Assembly (NCBI GenBank): GCA_964602655.1
Contig: CAZRSF010000078.1
Location: forward strand, 1 to 30,497
DNA: 30,497 nucleotides
Reading direction: 5' to 3'
Source: Moduliflexus sp964602655
GTDB taxonomy: Bacteria > Moduliflexota > Moduliflexia > Moduliflexales > Moduliflexaceae
The notes beneath the pieces were generated by a model, which saw only the letters and a program-made list of their open reading frames with translations, was not told the origin of the DNA and did no database searches. Position 1 is the first letter of the stretch, and every line of letters starts with the position of its first letter. The position numbers were made by a program, and so were the translations under genes. Shown here piece after piece: positions 16,798-25,489 of the stretch.

Positions 16798-17270
16798 TCG
16801 TTTCTCCTCCTGGGTGGGTTGCGTCTGATGCTGAACGACACCCCCCCCTGCCCCTCCCAGGAGGGGAAACAGAGCGGTCGCTGCGCCGCGTAGTCTGCCA
16901 GCGTCAGTCGCGCTAACGCGGAGAGCGGCAATTGTTGGTCTTCCGGCAGGCCGTCTTCCAGCGACAGCAACGCGCTCAATACATAGCGATTCCAGCCGGA
17001 GGGCACATCCGCGACAACATCCGGCGGCGGCTCCGAACTGACGCGGATTACTGGCAAGACCCGAAAGGCTTCCCGCTCCAATTCCGGGATCAATCCGGCC
17101 TGAATCAGCGAGGTTTTGCCCGCGCCGGACGGCGAATAGAGCAGCACGATGCGCTCGGCGATGAGTAAATCGAGGAGTTCCAAAATTTCGCGGTTGCGGC
17201 CATGCAGCGTTTCCCCGGTTCGAAACGGACGCGGACCGATGTAGGGGTTGTGTGGGCGAACTGTTGTCAT
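16761..17270 (-). CDS. nSTAND-WD40-TPR protein, N-terminal P-loop part (frameshifted)
   Basis: The ATP-binding start of the third nSTAND gene: NPYIGPRPF, then HGRNREILELLDLL and the P-loop YSPSGAGKTSLIQAG, closely matching the other two nSTAND proteins. The true frame continues to LARLTLADYAAQR and then enters a CCCCTCCTGGGAGGGG repeat. After the G8 run (plus strand C8, 16841-16848) the reading passes into the wrong frame and stops at 16761. Adding one G restores a continuous reading into QTQPTQEEKRVVFIFDQF. The ATG at 17270 is preferred because the distance to GPRPF equals that of the paralogue; an ATG at 17282 is also in frame. It begins 19-31 bases after the upstream nSTAND gene. Confidence 0.75.
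   Translation of the reverse strand: MTTVRPHNPYIGPRPFRTGETLHGRNREILELLDLLIAERIVLLYSPSGAGKTSLIQAGLIPELEREAFRVLPVIRVSSEPPPDVVADVPSGWNRYVLSALLSLEDGLPEDQQLPLSALARLTLADYAAQRPLCFPSWEGQGGVSFSIRRNPPRRRNEWSSSSTSSRKF
16841..16869. repeat. Dispersed repeat, CCCCTCCCAGGAGGGG family, inside an nSTAND gene
   Basis: A C8 tract, then TGCCCCTCCCAGGAGGGGAA, within the ATPase coding region. Both paralogues lack it at this position. It codes for CFPSWEGQGG and marks the frameshift site. Confidence 0.75.
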
Positions 17271-17301
17271 AGCTGTTTCCATGCGTTTATGAAACGTTGT
17301 T

Positions 17302-20300
17302 TCAGTCGGTTGGGCGATCCTTCAGAATATCATCGCACATTGCGCCGTCATCCGCGTTGACATTCGGATTATTCCGCAAATAATCTTGCAGGTATTCACA
17401 GCCCAAACGCAGGCTTTCATCAAGGTCGCCAACGCGCCAGCGCTTGAAGACTTCATCCTGACTGGCGGAGACGAGTTCCACTCCTCCGGTCGTCATATTC
17501 GTGAACTTGACGCCGATAACGGCGTCCGTATGTCCTTTGAGCGTCCCAAGCGGCACGAGTTCCGGCACGCTCCAAATGGTGATCATCGAATTGTCATTTC
17601 CTGATGCAAGAAAGCGGTCATCAGGGCTGAAACTGAGGCTGTTAACATCTCCCCGTACTTTTTTGGGGATTTTTTGATTACTCGTCATATTCCAGAACGT
17701 TATGCGGTTCCCGCCTCCCGATGCGAGCCATTGGCCATTATGGCTGAAATCGAGACTCCTGACCGTATTGTCATATCCGCTCAAGGTGCTGAATACTGCT
17801 TTATGGCGTACCTTCCAGAGCTTGACTTTCTTATCATCGCCGCCCGAGGCCAGCCACGTGCCATCATCGCTGAAATCAAGACTCCGAATCGCGCCAGCAT
17901 GTCCGGTGAAGGTTCTGAAGAGCATACCGTCAGCGGCATTCCAGAGTTTGACCGTCCGATCTTGACTGCCTGACGCGAGGAAGCGTCCATCAGGACTGAA
18001 ATCGAGGCTATCCACACTCTTCTCATGCGCAATAAACGTCTTGGACGGATTGCTAAACGGAGTCTTCCGAAACGTTATAGTTCCATTCGATTGCCCGGAA
18101 GCAAGCCGTTGTCCGTCTGGGCTGATACCGACGCTGGTAATTTCCTCCACATACTTCGGGGGAACCTGCGAGGAATCCTCTGCCAGATTTTCGAACAATA
18201 GATAATTGCCGGCGATCCAGGCGAATGCCTGACCGTCGGGAGTAACACTGGCGCTGTTGGCTCGCGCGAAGGTGTTCCCTTTGTACGTCTGACGCTCTTC
18301 CTCGCTCCGGATGTTCCAGAGCTTGACGGTGCGATCCTGGCCGCCCGACGCAATCAGCAGGCCGTCCGGGCTGACGCTGAGCGACCGCACCCAGCCGCGA
18401 TGTCCGGCAAACGTTTTGAGCGCTCTGTGGCTGTTGACATCCCAGAAAGTCAAGGTTCCATCATCGCCGCCAGACGCTAATTGTGTGCCATCCGGCAGGA
18501 ACGCCACGTCGCGAATGACACTCGAATGCGCGAGGGTGGCGCTCAGTTTCATCGTATCCATATTCCAAAGTTTGATGGTTCGATCCTCGCTACCGGATGC
18601 CAGAATGTTGCCGTCTGGGCTGAACGCGACGCTCCGCACTTGCGCGGCGTGTCCGCTCAATTTCTGGAATGTTCCATCTGTCACGTTCCAGATTCGAATA
18701 TATTTGGAATGACTTGCGGCGAGACGCTCGCCATCCGGGCTGAAAGCGACGCTCCACGCGTTGCCCCCCAGTGTTGAAAACGTTCCGAATCTCGCGCCGT
18801 CCGGTACAGTCCAGACGATAACCTTTCCAGCAATATCGCTTGAGGCGAGCCGCGTTCCCTTGCGATTGAAACTGAGGCCATACACTGCGCTTTTATGTCC
18901 GGTGAAGTTAACGAACGTCCCGTCAGCGACATTCCAGAGTTTGACCGTCCGATCTTGACTGCCTGACGCGAGGCGCTTGCCATCCGGACTGAAACGAACG
19001 CTGTACACCGCCTTCGTATGTCCGGTGAAGAGATGAAAGACCTCGCCGTTCGGCACGCTCCAGAGGCGAATCCTTTTATCCATTCCTCCGGATGCGAGCA
19101 ACGTCCCATCCCGGCTGAAAGCGACACTCATCACGCCTGCCGAAGAACGGCTTTCGAAGCGGTTTTTTTCATGAATGCCGGCGAGGATGTCACGGAGATG
19201 GAACGCCGCCTGCCATTGTAAGCCTTCATTCGCATAATCGGATTTCAAACGTTGACCGACATTCACGGCGGCGAATAATGCGCCCAATTCATCCTGCCTT
19301 GACAGAAACAGATTATGAGCAGAAGTCAGTGACGCCCTGAGTTCATTCTTTTGGGCTTTTCGAGCGGTTGAATCAACCAAGAAAAAAAAGATGATTGCCA
19401 CGACGCCTGCTAAAATGGCAACCCACTTCAGACCGTCAATAATCGTCTGCGATTTTTCTTCTTTATCGGCTTGCTGCCGCGTTTTTCGACAGGCGTCCAG
19501 GAATTTTTGTTCGTGCTCGCTCAGGATGGGCTGCTGTTCCGCGACCCATTTTTCGGCATCCGCTAACGACTCGCCGGAAAACAATAAATCGGCGGATTCC
19601 CGATGTTGCTGCCACAACGCGGCCTGACGCTGCAAAAGGCTGAGATGCTGCTGAAACCAGGTCTCATTGTCTTTGCGAATCGGTTTGATCAGGCGGTCGT
19701 GCGCCAATTCATACCAGGTCGCGCCGCGCCGACGCTCCGCGCGGACGACATGCGCGTTCATCAGGTGCGTAATCGCCGCCGACTTGAGTTCCTGACTCTG
19801 TTCCGAGCCGCCCAAGACCTGCCCGCGAATGCCTTGCTTCGTGATCAAATGCGTGGCAACCCATTCCCGAATCTGCTTTTCTTGAACGCCGGTCTGCTCT
19901 GCCGCCGCGTTCACGCAATCCGCATAATACGCGGCCAAGGCGGCGTTCACATCTCCGGCGGCTTGAAGATGCGTTTCTTCGATGCGCGGCGTCCCTTCCG
20001 GCAGATGCTCCCAGAGCTGATAGCAGACCACCTGCAATTGCACGGGTTCCACATACGCCCCTTTCCGTTCTTCCAACGCGCCGTCGGCCTGCTGCACCTG
20101 AATGGAGCAGAGATCGTCCGCCAACTTCTGCGCGGCTGACGGCGCAAACGGAATGCCGCCAGCGTCCGCTGACTGCCGCATCACGTTACACGCCGCTTCT
20201 GTCGTGAGTAAATCGAGACGGAACGTATTTTTCAACCGGGTCGGCAGATGGCGCAGATACGGTTCCAAACCGGCTAAAAATTCTTCCCGCATCGCAAACA

Positions 20301-20850
20301 ATGCCGACCAATTCGGCTGACGCAACGCTGCGCCAAGTTGTGTAAAAAATTCGGTTTTCCCTTCATGATCTACCGGATCGACCGTCAAAATTTCCTCGAA
20401 TTGATCGAAAACCAACATCACGCTTTGTTCCTGCTCGGAGTTGTTCTCGAAAAATTGCCACCGTTCCAGATATTCGGCGAGCGAAATTCGGGCTAACTCC
20501 GGCAATGGAATTTGTTTCGCAGCCGGCCAGAGTTCCTCTAACGAGAGCAATGCGCTCAAGACATAACGGTTCTCATTCGAAGGCAGTTTGCCGCTTTGTT
20601 CCTGGTGCGGTTTCAGGCTGACGCGCATCGCCGGCAAGACCTGAAAGTTTTCGTCGGCAAGCTTCGGCAGCAAACCCGCCTGAATCAGCGACGTTTTGCC
20701 TGCGCCGGAGGGGGAATACAGCAGCACGATCCGCTCGGCGATGAGTAAATCGAGGAGTTCCAAAATTTCGCGGTCGCGGCCATACAGCGTCTCCCCTTTT
20801 TTGAATGGGCGTGGGCCGACGAAGGGATTGCGGCGAGATGGTGAATTCAT
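17302..20850 (-). CDS. nSTAND ATPase with transmembrane helix and 14 WD40 repeats
   Basis: A 1182-aa intact protein. Residues 9-16 (NPFVGPRP) and 24-27 lead into the P-loop YSPSGAGKTSL (45-55). Walker B is VMLVFDQFEEIL (144-155), followed by MREEFLAGLEPYL and a winged-helix-like region ending in GATWYELAHDRLIKPIR (about 376-392). One membrane helix lies at about 473-491 (GLKWVAILAGVVAIIFFFLV). From about 570 to 1145 I count 14 WD40 repeats, enough for two seven-bladed propellers; some are degenerate (for example repeats 3 and 8). The tail GCEYLQDYLRNNPNV is familiar from cyanobacterial WD40-STAND proteins. nSTAND proteins act as ATP-driven switches that assemble on ligand sensing; the WD40 part would be the sensor. 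It follows a CHAT-SIR2 gene and precedes a related nSTAND gene. Confidence 0.92.
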   Translation of the reverse strand: MNSPSRRNPFVGPRPFKKGETLYGRDREILELLDLLIAERIVLLYSPSGAGKTSLIQAGLLPKLADENFQVLPAMRVSLKPHQEQSGKLPSNENRYVLSALLSLEELWPAAKQIPLPELARISLAEYLERWQFFENNSEQEQSVMLVFDQFEEILTVDPVDHEGKTEFFTQLGAALRQPNWSALFAMREEFLAGLEPYLRHLPTRLKNTFRLDLLTTEAACNVMRQSADAGGIPFAPSAAQKLADDLCSIQVQQADGALEERKGAYVEPVQLQVVCYQLWEHLPEGTPRIEETHLQAAGDVNAALAAYYADCVNAAAEQTGVQEKQIREWVATHLITKQGIRGQVLGGSEQSQELKSAAITHLMNAHVVRAERRRGATWYELAHDRLIKPIRKDNETWFQQHLSLLQRQAALWQQHRESADLLFSGESLADAEKWVAEQQPILSEHEQKFLDACRKTRQQADKEEKSQTIIDGLKWVAILAGVVAIIFFFLVDSTARKAQKNELRASLTSAHNLFLSRQDELGALFAAVNVGQRLKSDYANEGLQWQAAFHLRDILAGIHEKNRFESRSSAGVMSVAFSRDGTLLASGGMDKRIRLWSVPNGEVFHLFTGHTKAVYSVRFSPDGKRLASGSQDRTVKLWNVADGTFVNFTGHKSAVYGLSFNRKGTRLASSDIAGKVIVWTVPDGARFGTFSTLGGNAWSVAFSPDGERLAASHSKYIRIWNVTDGTFQKLSGHAAQVRSVAFSPDGNILASGSEDRTIKLWNMDTMKLSATLAHSSVIRDVAFLPDGTQLASGGDDGTLTFWDVNSHRALKTFAGHRGWVRSLSVSPDGLLIASGGQDRTVKLWNIRSEEERQTYKGNTFARANSASVTPDGQAFAWIAGNYLLFENLAEDSSQVPPKYVEEITSVGISPDGQRLASGQSNGTITFRKTPFSNPSKTFIAHEKSVDSLDFSPDGRFLASGSQDRTVKLWNAADGMLFRTFTGHAGAIRSLDFSDDGTWLASGGDDKKVKLWKVRHKAVFSTLSGYDNTVRSLDFSHNGQWLASGGGNRITFWNMTSNQKIPKKVRGDVNSLSFSPDDRFLASGNDNSMITIWSVPELVPLGTLKGHTDAVIGVKFTNMTTGGVELVSASQDEVFKRWRVGDLDESLRLGCEYLQDYLRNNPNVNADDGAMCDDILKDRPTD

Positions 20851-20931
20851 GTTCGATAACCGCAGCAGAGACGAAGAAGATAAGTCGTTGTTCTCGCGTC
20901 TCGCGCGACGAGTGTTCCTTAAGAATGTTCC

Positions 20932-20986
20932 GTTCGTGGTGAGCTTGTCGAACCATGAACAGCCCTTCGAGAAGCTCAGGGCGAAC
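20932..20986. repeat. Inverted repeat of the TTCGACAAGCTCA type, copy 1
   Basis: GTTCGTGGTGAGCTTGTCGAACCATGAAC followed by CCCTTCGAGAAGCTCAGGGCGAAC, imperfect complements forming a long hairpin. It sits in the 163-base gap between the CHAT-SIR2 and nSTAND-WD40 genes. A perfect version occurs inside the nSTAND gene at 27587-27666. Confidence 0.65.
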
Positions 20987-21013
20987 GGGGGCGATCTCTT
21001 TTCGGGGAATGCC

Positions 21014-23065
21014 TTATTTCAATTGTTTCGCCAATTCGAGCGTGAAATCCTCGACGCTGCCCCAGTAGATGCTGATGGCTTCTTTTTGAAAATCGTTCTC
21101 GAAAAACTTGAGCGCGCGCATCAATTCCAGGACGCGCCCTTCTTCCGGCGAAATCTGCGCAGCGACATTGGCATGGCGGCGGCCTCCGGTTGCACGGCCT
21201 TCGATTTTGGTGATGCTGCGAAACAACACGCGGAAACTCCAATCATCGAGATGAAACCCGAACATCAGCCACGCCTGTTTTGCTAACTCGGCACGGACAA
21301 AGCCCGGAATCAGGTCTTTATTCAGCGTGGCGCCGATGAGATAGTCGAAATAATTATCTTCCGTCAGCACGAGCGATTCCGGCTGTTCCAGAATGCCGAA
21401 CAGATGATAGACCAGCGGTTCTTTGACGCTCGGATAATAGGTTTTGTCGAGGAGCGGGACGGTTTCGATCTCTTTATTCCACGGGCAAAAATCTACATGC
21501 GGCGGCCTTCCGGCGGCGCGCAAGGCGTGTTCCAACAGATCGCTGGGGTCGGTCGTAATATAGATAGAGACCGGCAAGTTTGCCAGAATCGGCAGGGGAT
21601 GCGCCGGATTCGGAAGGATACATCGCTCATAAACGAATTTCAACAGATCGCTTAAACTCGCTTGCTCAAGCTCAGGGGGCAGAATCTTTTGATAGCGCTG
21701 GCGAACCACCTTTTCCATATGAGGCTGTAAGGCGTTCTGGGGGAAGGTTTCCGCCTGATCTATCGCTAAAAATTGGGCGACTTGCGCTAAATCCTCGCGA
21801 TGATACGGCGACAGCGGGAAATTGAATTCATCAGCCCATTGCTGCGCCAATTCCTGCGGCGAGCCGAAAATCTGCTCCGTGACGCCAGGGCCTAAAATCG
21901 GAAGGCATTGTTTGCTTTTGATCTGAGTGATGATCGCCGGCCATTTTCGCATCCCCTTCGGGTCTTCCGCAAAGCCTGGCGTGTACCAGATTTTGCCGCT
22001 TTTCAAGCGCATGAACAAGACCGGCATCCACCAATCCGGGCGTCCCTGCACCGCGCCGCGCGCCACCGCCATCGCCCGGTCGATCTGGCCGTCACGCTGC
22101 AATTCTTTGAAAAACGCGGCCATGAATTGGCGGGCTGTGTCAATCGAAATATTGCCTTGCATCGCCAGCACCGCCGGAATTCCGGCTTCCGCGAGACGCG
22201 GGCCTAAGGCGGCCAGGACGCCCTCCGCGCCGGTCGCCGTCTGTTTTCCCGTTCCGGCGCTCTGGCAGGACACCAACACGACCAAGCGCGGACGCTGTTC
22301 CACATCCCGCAAGGCGTTGACCAATTCGTTGCCCGATACCCGCTGCGTCGCGCCCGTCTCCTGTTCCAACCAGAGCAGCGGTTCGCTGCCGTCCAATTTA
22401 CCGTGCGCGACGAGATAGAGAATGTCGCAGCCCTCGCGCAGATGCGCCATCAGATTGTTGAGCGTGACCGTTCCGCCCGACGCCAATTCGGTCACGGCTG
22501 TTTTCTCCAATCCGGCTTTGGCGCGGGAGAGTTCGTCGCCCACGTTCAATTTCGCCATGCCGTCGTACGTGTCAATATCCGTCGGGTTGGCGATGGCGAT
22601 CAGGGCGCGCAGATCGGATTTCGGGCGCAAGAGCCGCCGCGCGTCGAAACTCGAACTGCTCAGGTATCTGGAAAACAGCAGGGTTTCATCGGTCAACAGA
22701 CAGCGATCTTCTATGGGGTCGCGCAACGTTTCCCAGCGCAGACCGTGTAACTCCGGCGCGCTCGCGTCAATGTACAAGCGCAGGCGGAGCGCCGACTCGG
22801 AGGCTTGCGCCGCCGCGCGCGCCGTATCAAAGGCCGTTCGGACGGTCGGCGACCCGAACAGCGCGTCGCCGAGCAGCTTGCCATACGCGGCATCGTCGAA
22901 GGCCAGCGCCCGCAGCTTTTCCCATTCGAAATGGAGATATTGCGGTTCGCCGCGTCCGAAACGATTGTCAATGTCGCTATTCGGGTCGCTGAAGCGCAAA
23001 TCCACTTGGTATTGATTTTCGTCCCGGCGATGTAAGCCGATTTCCAATTCCGCATATTTGGCCAT
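21014..23065 (-). CDS. CHAT protease-SIR2-like fusion protein (copy B)
   Basis: A 683-aa soluble protein. Residues 1-150 form the usual N-terminal part of CHAT proteins (APELHGLRWETLRDP, 103-117). The caspase-like CHAT domain follows with catalytic His221 in LVAHGKL and Cys267 in VLVSCQSAG, and a conserved end QGNISIDTARQFMAAFF ... GRPDWWMPVLF. From about 385 to 617 lies a SIR2_2-like domain: CLPILGPGVTEQIFG, IYITTDPSDLLEHAL, LVYHLFG, then LVLTEDNYFDYL and FGFHLDDWSFRVLF. In defence systems such domains destroy NAD+. A further 65 residues end with AISIYWGSVEDF. The protease may be switched on by the neighbouring nSTAND protein and could free or activate the SIR2 part; this is inference. No strong ribosome site precedes the ATG. 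Confidence 0.9.
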   Translation of the reverse strand: MAKYAELEIGLHRRDENQYQVDLRFSDPNSDIDNRFGRGEPQYLHFEWEKLRALAFDDAAYGKLLGDALFGSPTVRTAFDTARAAAQASESALRLRLYIDASAPELHGLRWETLRDPIEDRCLLTDETLLFSRYLSSSSFDARRLLRPKSDLRALIAIANPTDIDTYDGMAKLNVGDELSRAKAGLEKTAVTELASGGTVTLNNLMAHLREGCDILYLVAHGKLDGSEPLLWLEQETGATQRVSGNELVNALRDVEQRPRLVVLVSCQSAGTGKQTATGAEGVLAALGPRLAEAGIPAVLAMQGNISIDTARQFMAAFFKELQRDGQIDRAMAVARGAVQGRPDWWMPVLFMRLKSGKIWYTPGFAEDPKGMRKWPAIITQIKSKQCLPILGPGVTEQIFGSPQELAQQWADEFNFPLSPYHREDLAQVAQFLAIDQAETFPQNALQPHMEKVVRQRYQKILPPELEQASLSDLLKFVYERCILPNPAHPLPILANLPVSIYITTDPSDLLEHALRAAGRPPHVDFCPWNKEIETVPLLDKTYYPSVKEPLVYHLFGILEQPESLVLTEDNYFDYLIGATLNKDLIPGFVRAELAKQAWLMFGFHLDDWSFRVLFRSITKIEGRATGGRRHANVAAQISPEEGRVLELMRALKFFENDFQKEAISIYWGSVEDFTLELAKQLK

Positions 23066-23154
23066 AATGATGAGACGCGGCTGAACTGTCCGGCGTCTGC
23101 CATGACCGCAGCACAGTTTGCCGCATAAGGAAGATGGATTCAGCGCTTAACACG

Positions 23155-23204
23155 GTAGGGCGAAACTGTTGTTTCGCCCTCGTCGAAACAACAGTTTCGA
23201 CGTA
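23155..23204. repeat. Dispersed palindromic repeat, GAAAC family, copy 3 (double hairpin)
   Basis: AGGGCGAAAC-TGTT-GTTTCGCCCT followed by CGTCGAAAC-AA-CAGTTTCGACG: two adjacent hairpins, in the 149-base gap between the peptidase and CHAT-SIR2 genes. Confidence 0.75.
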
Positions 23205-23214
23205 CTATTCGGTA

Positions 23215-25137
23215 TCATATCCCCAATTTCAGCACGTTCAACAACCCGCTGACGGTGGTTGTCAGGGTTTCGAAAAATTTCGCGCGCTGATCCTGCGCCT
23301 GCTTGACCATTTCTTTATGAATTTCCCAGATTTTTTGGTCAACTTCGCCTTGTTTCTCGGGAATGACAGTGATGATATCGCCGTCCAGCTTGATCAGCGT
23401 TCGGGCGCGTAAATTGGCAGTGCCAGGAATCTGAGTGGACGGAGTCTGGGCGACGCTCGTCAAATCCGGGCTGGCATACGTCGTGACTTCCAACGTGCCG
23501 ATATCTTGCACGGCTTCGGAGATGGCCGCGCTGAGTTTCCCGGCGCATTGCTGGAGCGTGTCTCTCAATTTGGTTCTGGCGTCGTCGAAGAAACCGAAAT
23601 CCACGTCAGACGGCGTTTGCCCGAACGCTGCGCGGAATTCGTTGGCTTTCGGCGGCGTGACATCGAGACGCGTCCGAATCGTCACGGTTTCGATTTCGGG
23701 ACGGGGAGCGGACTTGGCGGCGTCTGCGGCAATCGGCAGGCGTACCGCCGGGTCGCCGATGATGACGTAACTGCGGGCATCGTTGTTGGCCGTCCATTTC
23801 TGGGCGACGTCCAGCGATTGCTCCGGCGACATCGTTTTTTTGAATTTCAGGTGTTCCAACTCCACGCTGAGATCGGAAGAAAGCTCGGCGTAGCGTTCAT
23901 TGAAGAATTCCACCGCCGAGCCAATCGGATGACCTTCCAGCAGGCGTTTCAGCGTACTTTCGAAGACCGCGCGCTGCGCTCCGGCGCGTTCCCACATGAA
24001 CGAACAGCCCCAAGCGCGTTCCACATGACCGACGACGGCGAGCGCTCCGCCTTTCGGATGGCTTAACATGCGCTGCGGCAAGGCGGCGATAAAGGATTGC
24101 GGCGCAATCTCTGCCTGATCTTTGAACACGCGATGCGCGAAATCGTCGAGGCGGGGCGTACCCGCGCCATAACAGGCGAAACAGAAGGCCATCAGCCCCA
24201 ACAAGCGGGCGTCTGCGCCGAGATCGTCCGCGGAGAAATAGCTCTGCTCGGAGATCGGCGTTTGAGGCCCGTTCCAATCCTGACAAAGCAACGCTCCCTG
24301 CTGCCGCAACTGACGCGCATCGCCATGCGGAAAACCCATTCCATGACTGGCGGTGAAGAGCAGCGCCGGCGTCCGATCTCCGCCGATCAAACGACTGAGT
24401 TGCGCTTTAGTGGCCTGTTCGGCGAGCAAACTTTGCACGTTCCAGGTCGGTTGATCTTTCGCCAAATACTCTGCCAGCGGTTTGACAAGATGGTCGGCGC
24501 TCATCGCGGTGGCGCGGTCGTTCGGATTGCGCGTCCCGAAGAACGCGACCTGCCGCGCTAAAGAGACTTTGCCGGTTTCGGCGGCGACGACGCTGCGGGC
24601 ATATTGCGCGTATTCTTCCGGGGTGTCGAAATGGATGCGCCCCACCGCGTATTGCACGTCGAGTTGATATTGGAATTTATACGGGATGCGCTCAGGGTCG
24701 CCCACAATCAAGAGGTAATACGGCACTTTTTCCGGGTCTGCCGGTCCCGGCCCCACGCCGTGCCGCGAGAGAAAGTCGTTTTTGGATTCTTCCGGGCGAT
24801 ACCCCGCTTCGCTCGTATATTCGCGGTAACGTTCGCCCGCCTGTGCCCGGCGGTGCGTCAATAATTCTTGCAACGCCTCGTAAATTGCCGGCTCCGTTTC
24901 TTGCGGAAAGATGACGCCCCAGCCGCTTTGCGCCAAATCTTTCGGATCGACTCCCTCTTTCGGCCCATGATGCTGGTTGGCAAAATACATCTGATAGTAC
25001 GTACTCAACTCCTTCATATACGCCTTGTCGAGGGGTTCCCCTTTGATGACCTGAATCATCTGCTCCGGCGTCATTTCCGGCAACAGATAGTTGCCATCCG
25101 GTCCAATCCCATTGAATATCAATTTTTCGCTGCTCAT
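23215..25137 (-). CDS. Gingipain-like (C25-type, clan CD) cysteine peptidase
   Basis: A 640-aa protein (from the ATG at 25137; an ATG at 25164 is also possible, neither with a strong ribosome site). The clan CD dyad is visible: His265 in LFTASHGMGFP and Cys322 in AFCFACYGAGTPRLDDF, with GGALAVVGHVERAWG after it and the late YVIIGDPAVRLP element seen in C25 peptidases. The N-terminal part contains YYLLIVGDPERIPYKFQ, the usual first strand of such proteins. There is no signal peptide, unlike secreted gingipains, so it should act inside the cell. The last 150 residues (IRTRLDVTPPKANEF onward) were not recognised. It is the first gene of the second module, just upstream of CHAT-SIR2, and may be a partner protease or a substrate-activated effector. 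Confidence 0.82.
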   Translation of the reverse strand: MSSEKLIFNGIGPDGNYLLPEMTPEQMIQVIKGEPLDKAYMKELSTYYQMYFANQHHGPKEGVDPKDLAQSGWGVIFPQETEPAIYEALQELLTHRRAQAGERYREYTSEAGYRPEESKNDFLSRHGVGPGPADPEKVPYYLLIVGDPERIPYKFQYQLDVQYAVGRIHFDTPEEYAQYARSVVAAETGKVSLARQVAFFGTRNPNDRATAMSADHLVKPLAEYLAKDQPTWNVQSLLAEQATKAQLSRLIGGDRTPALLFTASHGMGFPHGDARQLRQQGALLCQDWNGPQTPISEQSYFSADDLGADARLLGLMAFCFACYGAGTPRLDDFAHRVFKDQAEIAPQSFIAALPQRMLSHPKGGALAVVGHVERAWGCSFMWERAGAQRAVFESTLKRLLEGHPIGSAVEFFNERYAELSSDLSVELEHLKFKKTMSPEQSLDVAQKWTANNDARSYVIIGDPAVRLPIAADAAKSAPRPEIETVTIRTRLDVTPPKANEFRAAFGQTPSDVDFGFFDDARTKLRDTLQQCAGKLSAAISEAVQDIGTLEVTTYASPDLTSVAQTPSTQIPGTANLRARTLIKLDGDIITVIPEKQGEVDQKIWEIHKEMVKQAQDQRAKFFETLTTTVSGLLNVLKLGI

Positions 25138-25172
25138 AATGTCTCTTTTTGCGACGTTGTTCATTCTACGTT

Positions 25173-25413
25173 TTGCCCTGAAAGGGCAATGGAATATAGC
25201 CTGGGGTTTTAACCCCAGACACGAAACATCGGTTCGCCGCGCCCTGAAGTTCTGGGGTTAAAACCCCAGTCTGTATTCCGCTGCCCCTTCAGGGCAGGGC
25301 AATCCGACGTGTTGCAACCTGGGGTTGAACCCCAGGCTTTATTCCGTTGCCGCTTCGCGGCAGATGTCTGCCCTGAAAGGGCAGTGAGATACAGCCTGGG
25401 GTTTTAACCCCAG
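25173..25413. repeat. Array of two alternating palindromes (CTGGGGTT..AACCCCAG and GCCCTGAAAGGGC)
   Basis: Four CTGGGGTT(T/A/G)-type palindromes at 25201-25218, 25252-25269, 25319-25335 and 25396-25413 alternate with GCCCTGAAAGGGC-like hairpins at 25173-25189, 25282-25296, 25348-25362 (degenerate, TGCCGCTTCGCGGCA) and 25368-25384. The array fills most of the 352-base space upstream of the peptidase gene, so any promoter of the second module must lie within or beside it. Confidence 0.85.
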
Positions 25414-25418
25414 AAGCT

Positions 25419-25455
25419 CAAAAAAATTTTCGATGGGGGGACTCCCCTACCCCCA
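25419..25455 (-). terminator. Rho-independent terminator after the nSTAND-DUF1566 gene
   Basis: On the minus strand, TGGGGG and CCCCCA arms (25455-25434, 10-base loop) are followed by ATCGAAAATTTTTTT, a run of seven T. It lies 35 bases past the stop of the nSTAND-DUF1566 gene and would separate the first module from the second. Confidence 0.6.
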
Positions 25456-25489
25456 AATGGTCGAATCATCAAATGCTCAAACATCATTG

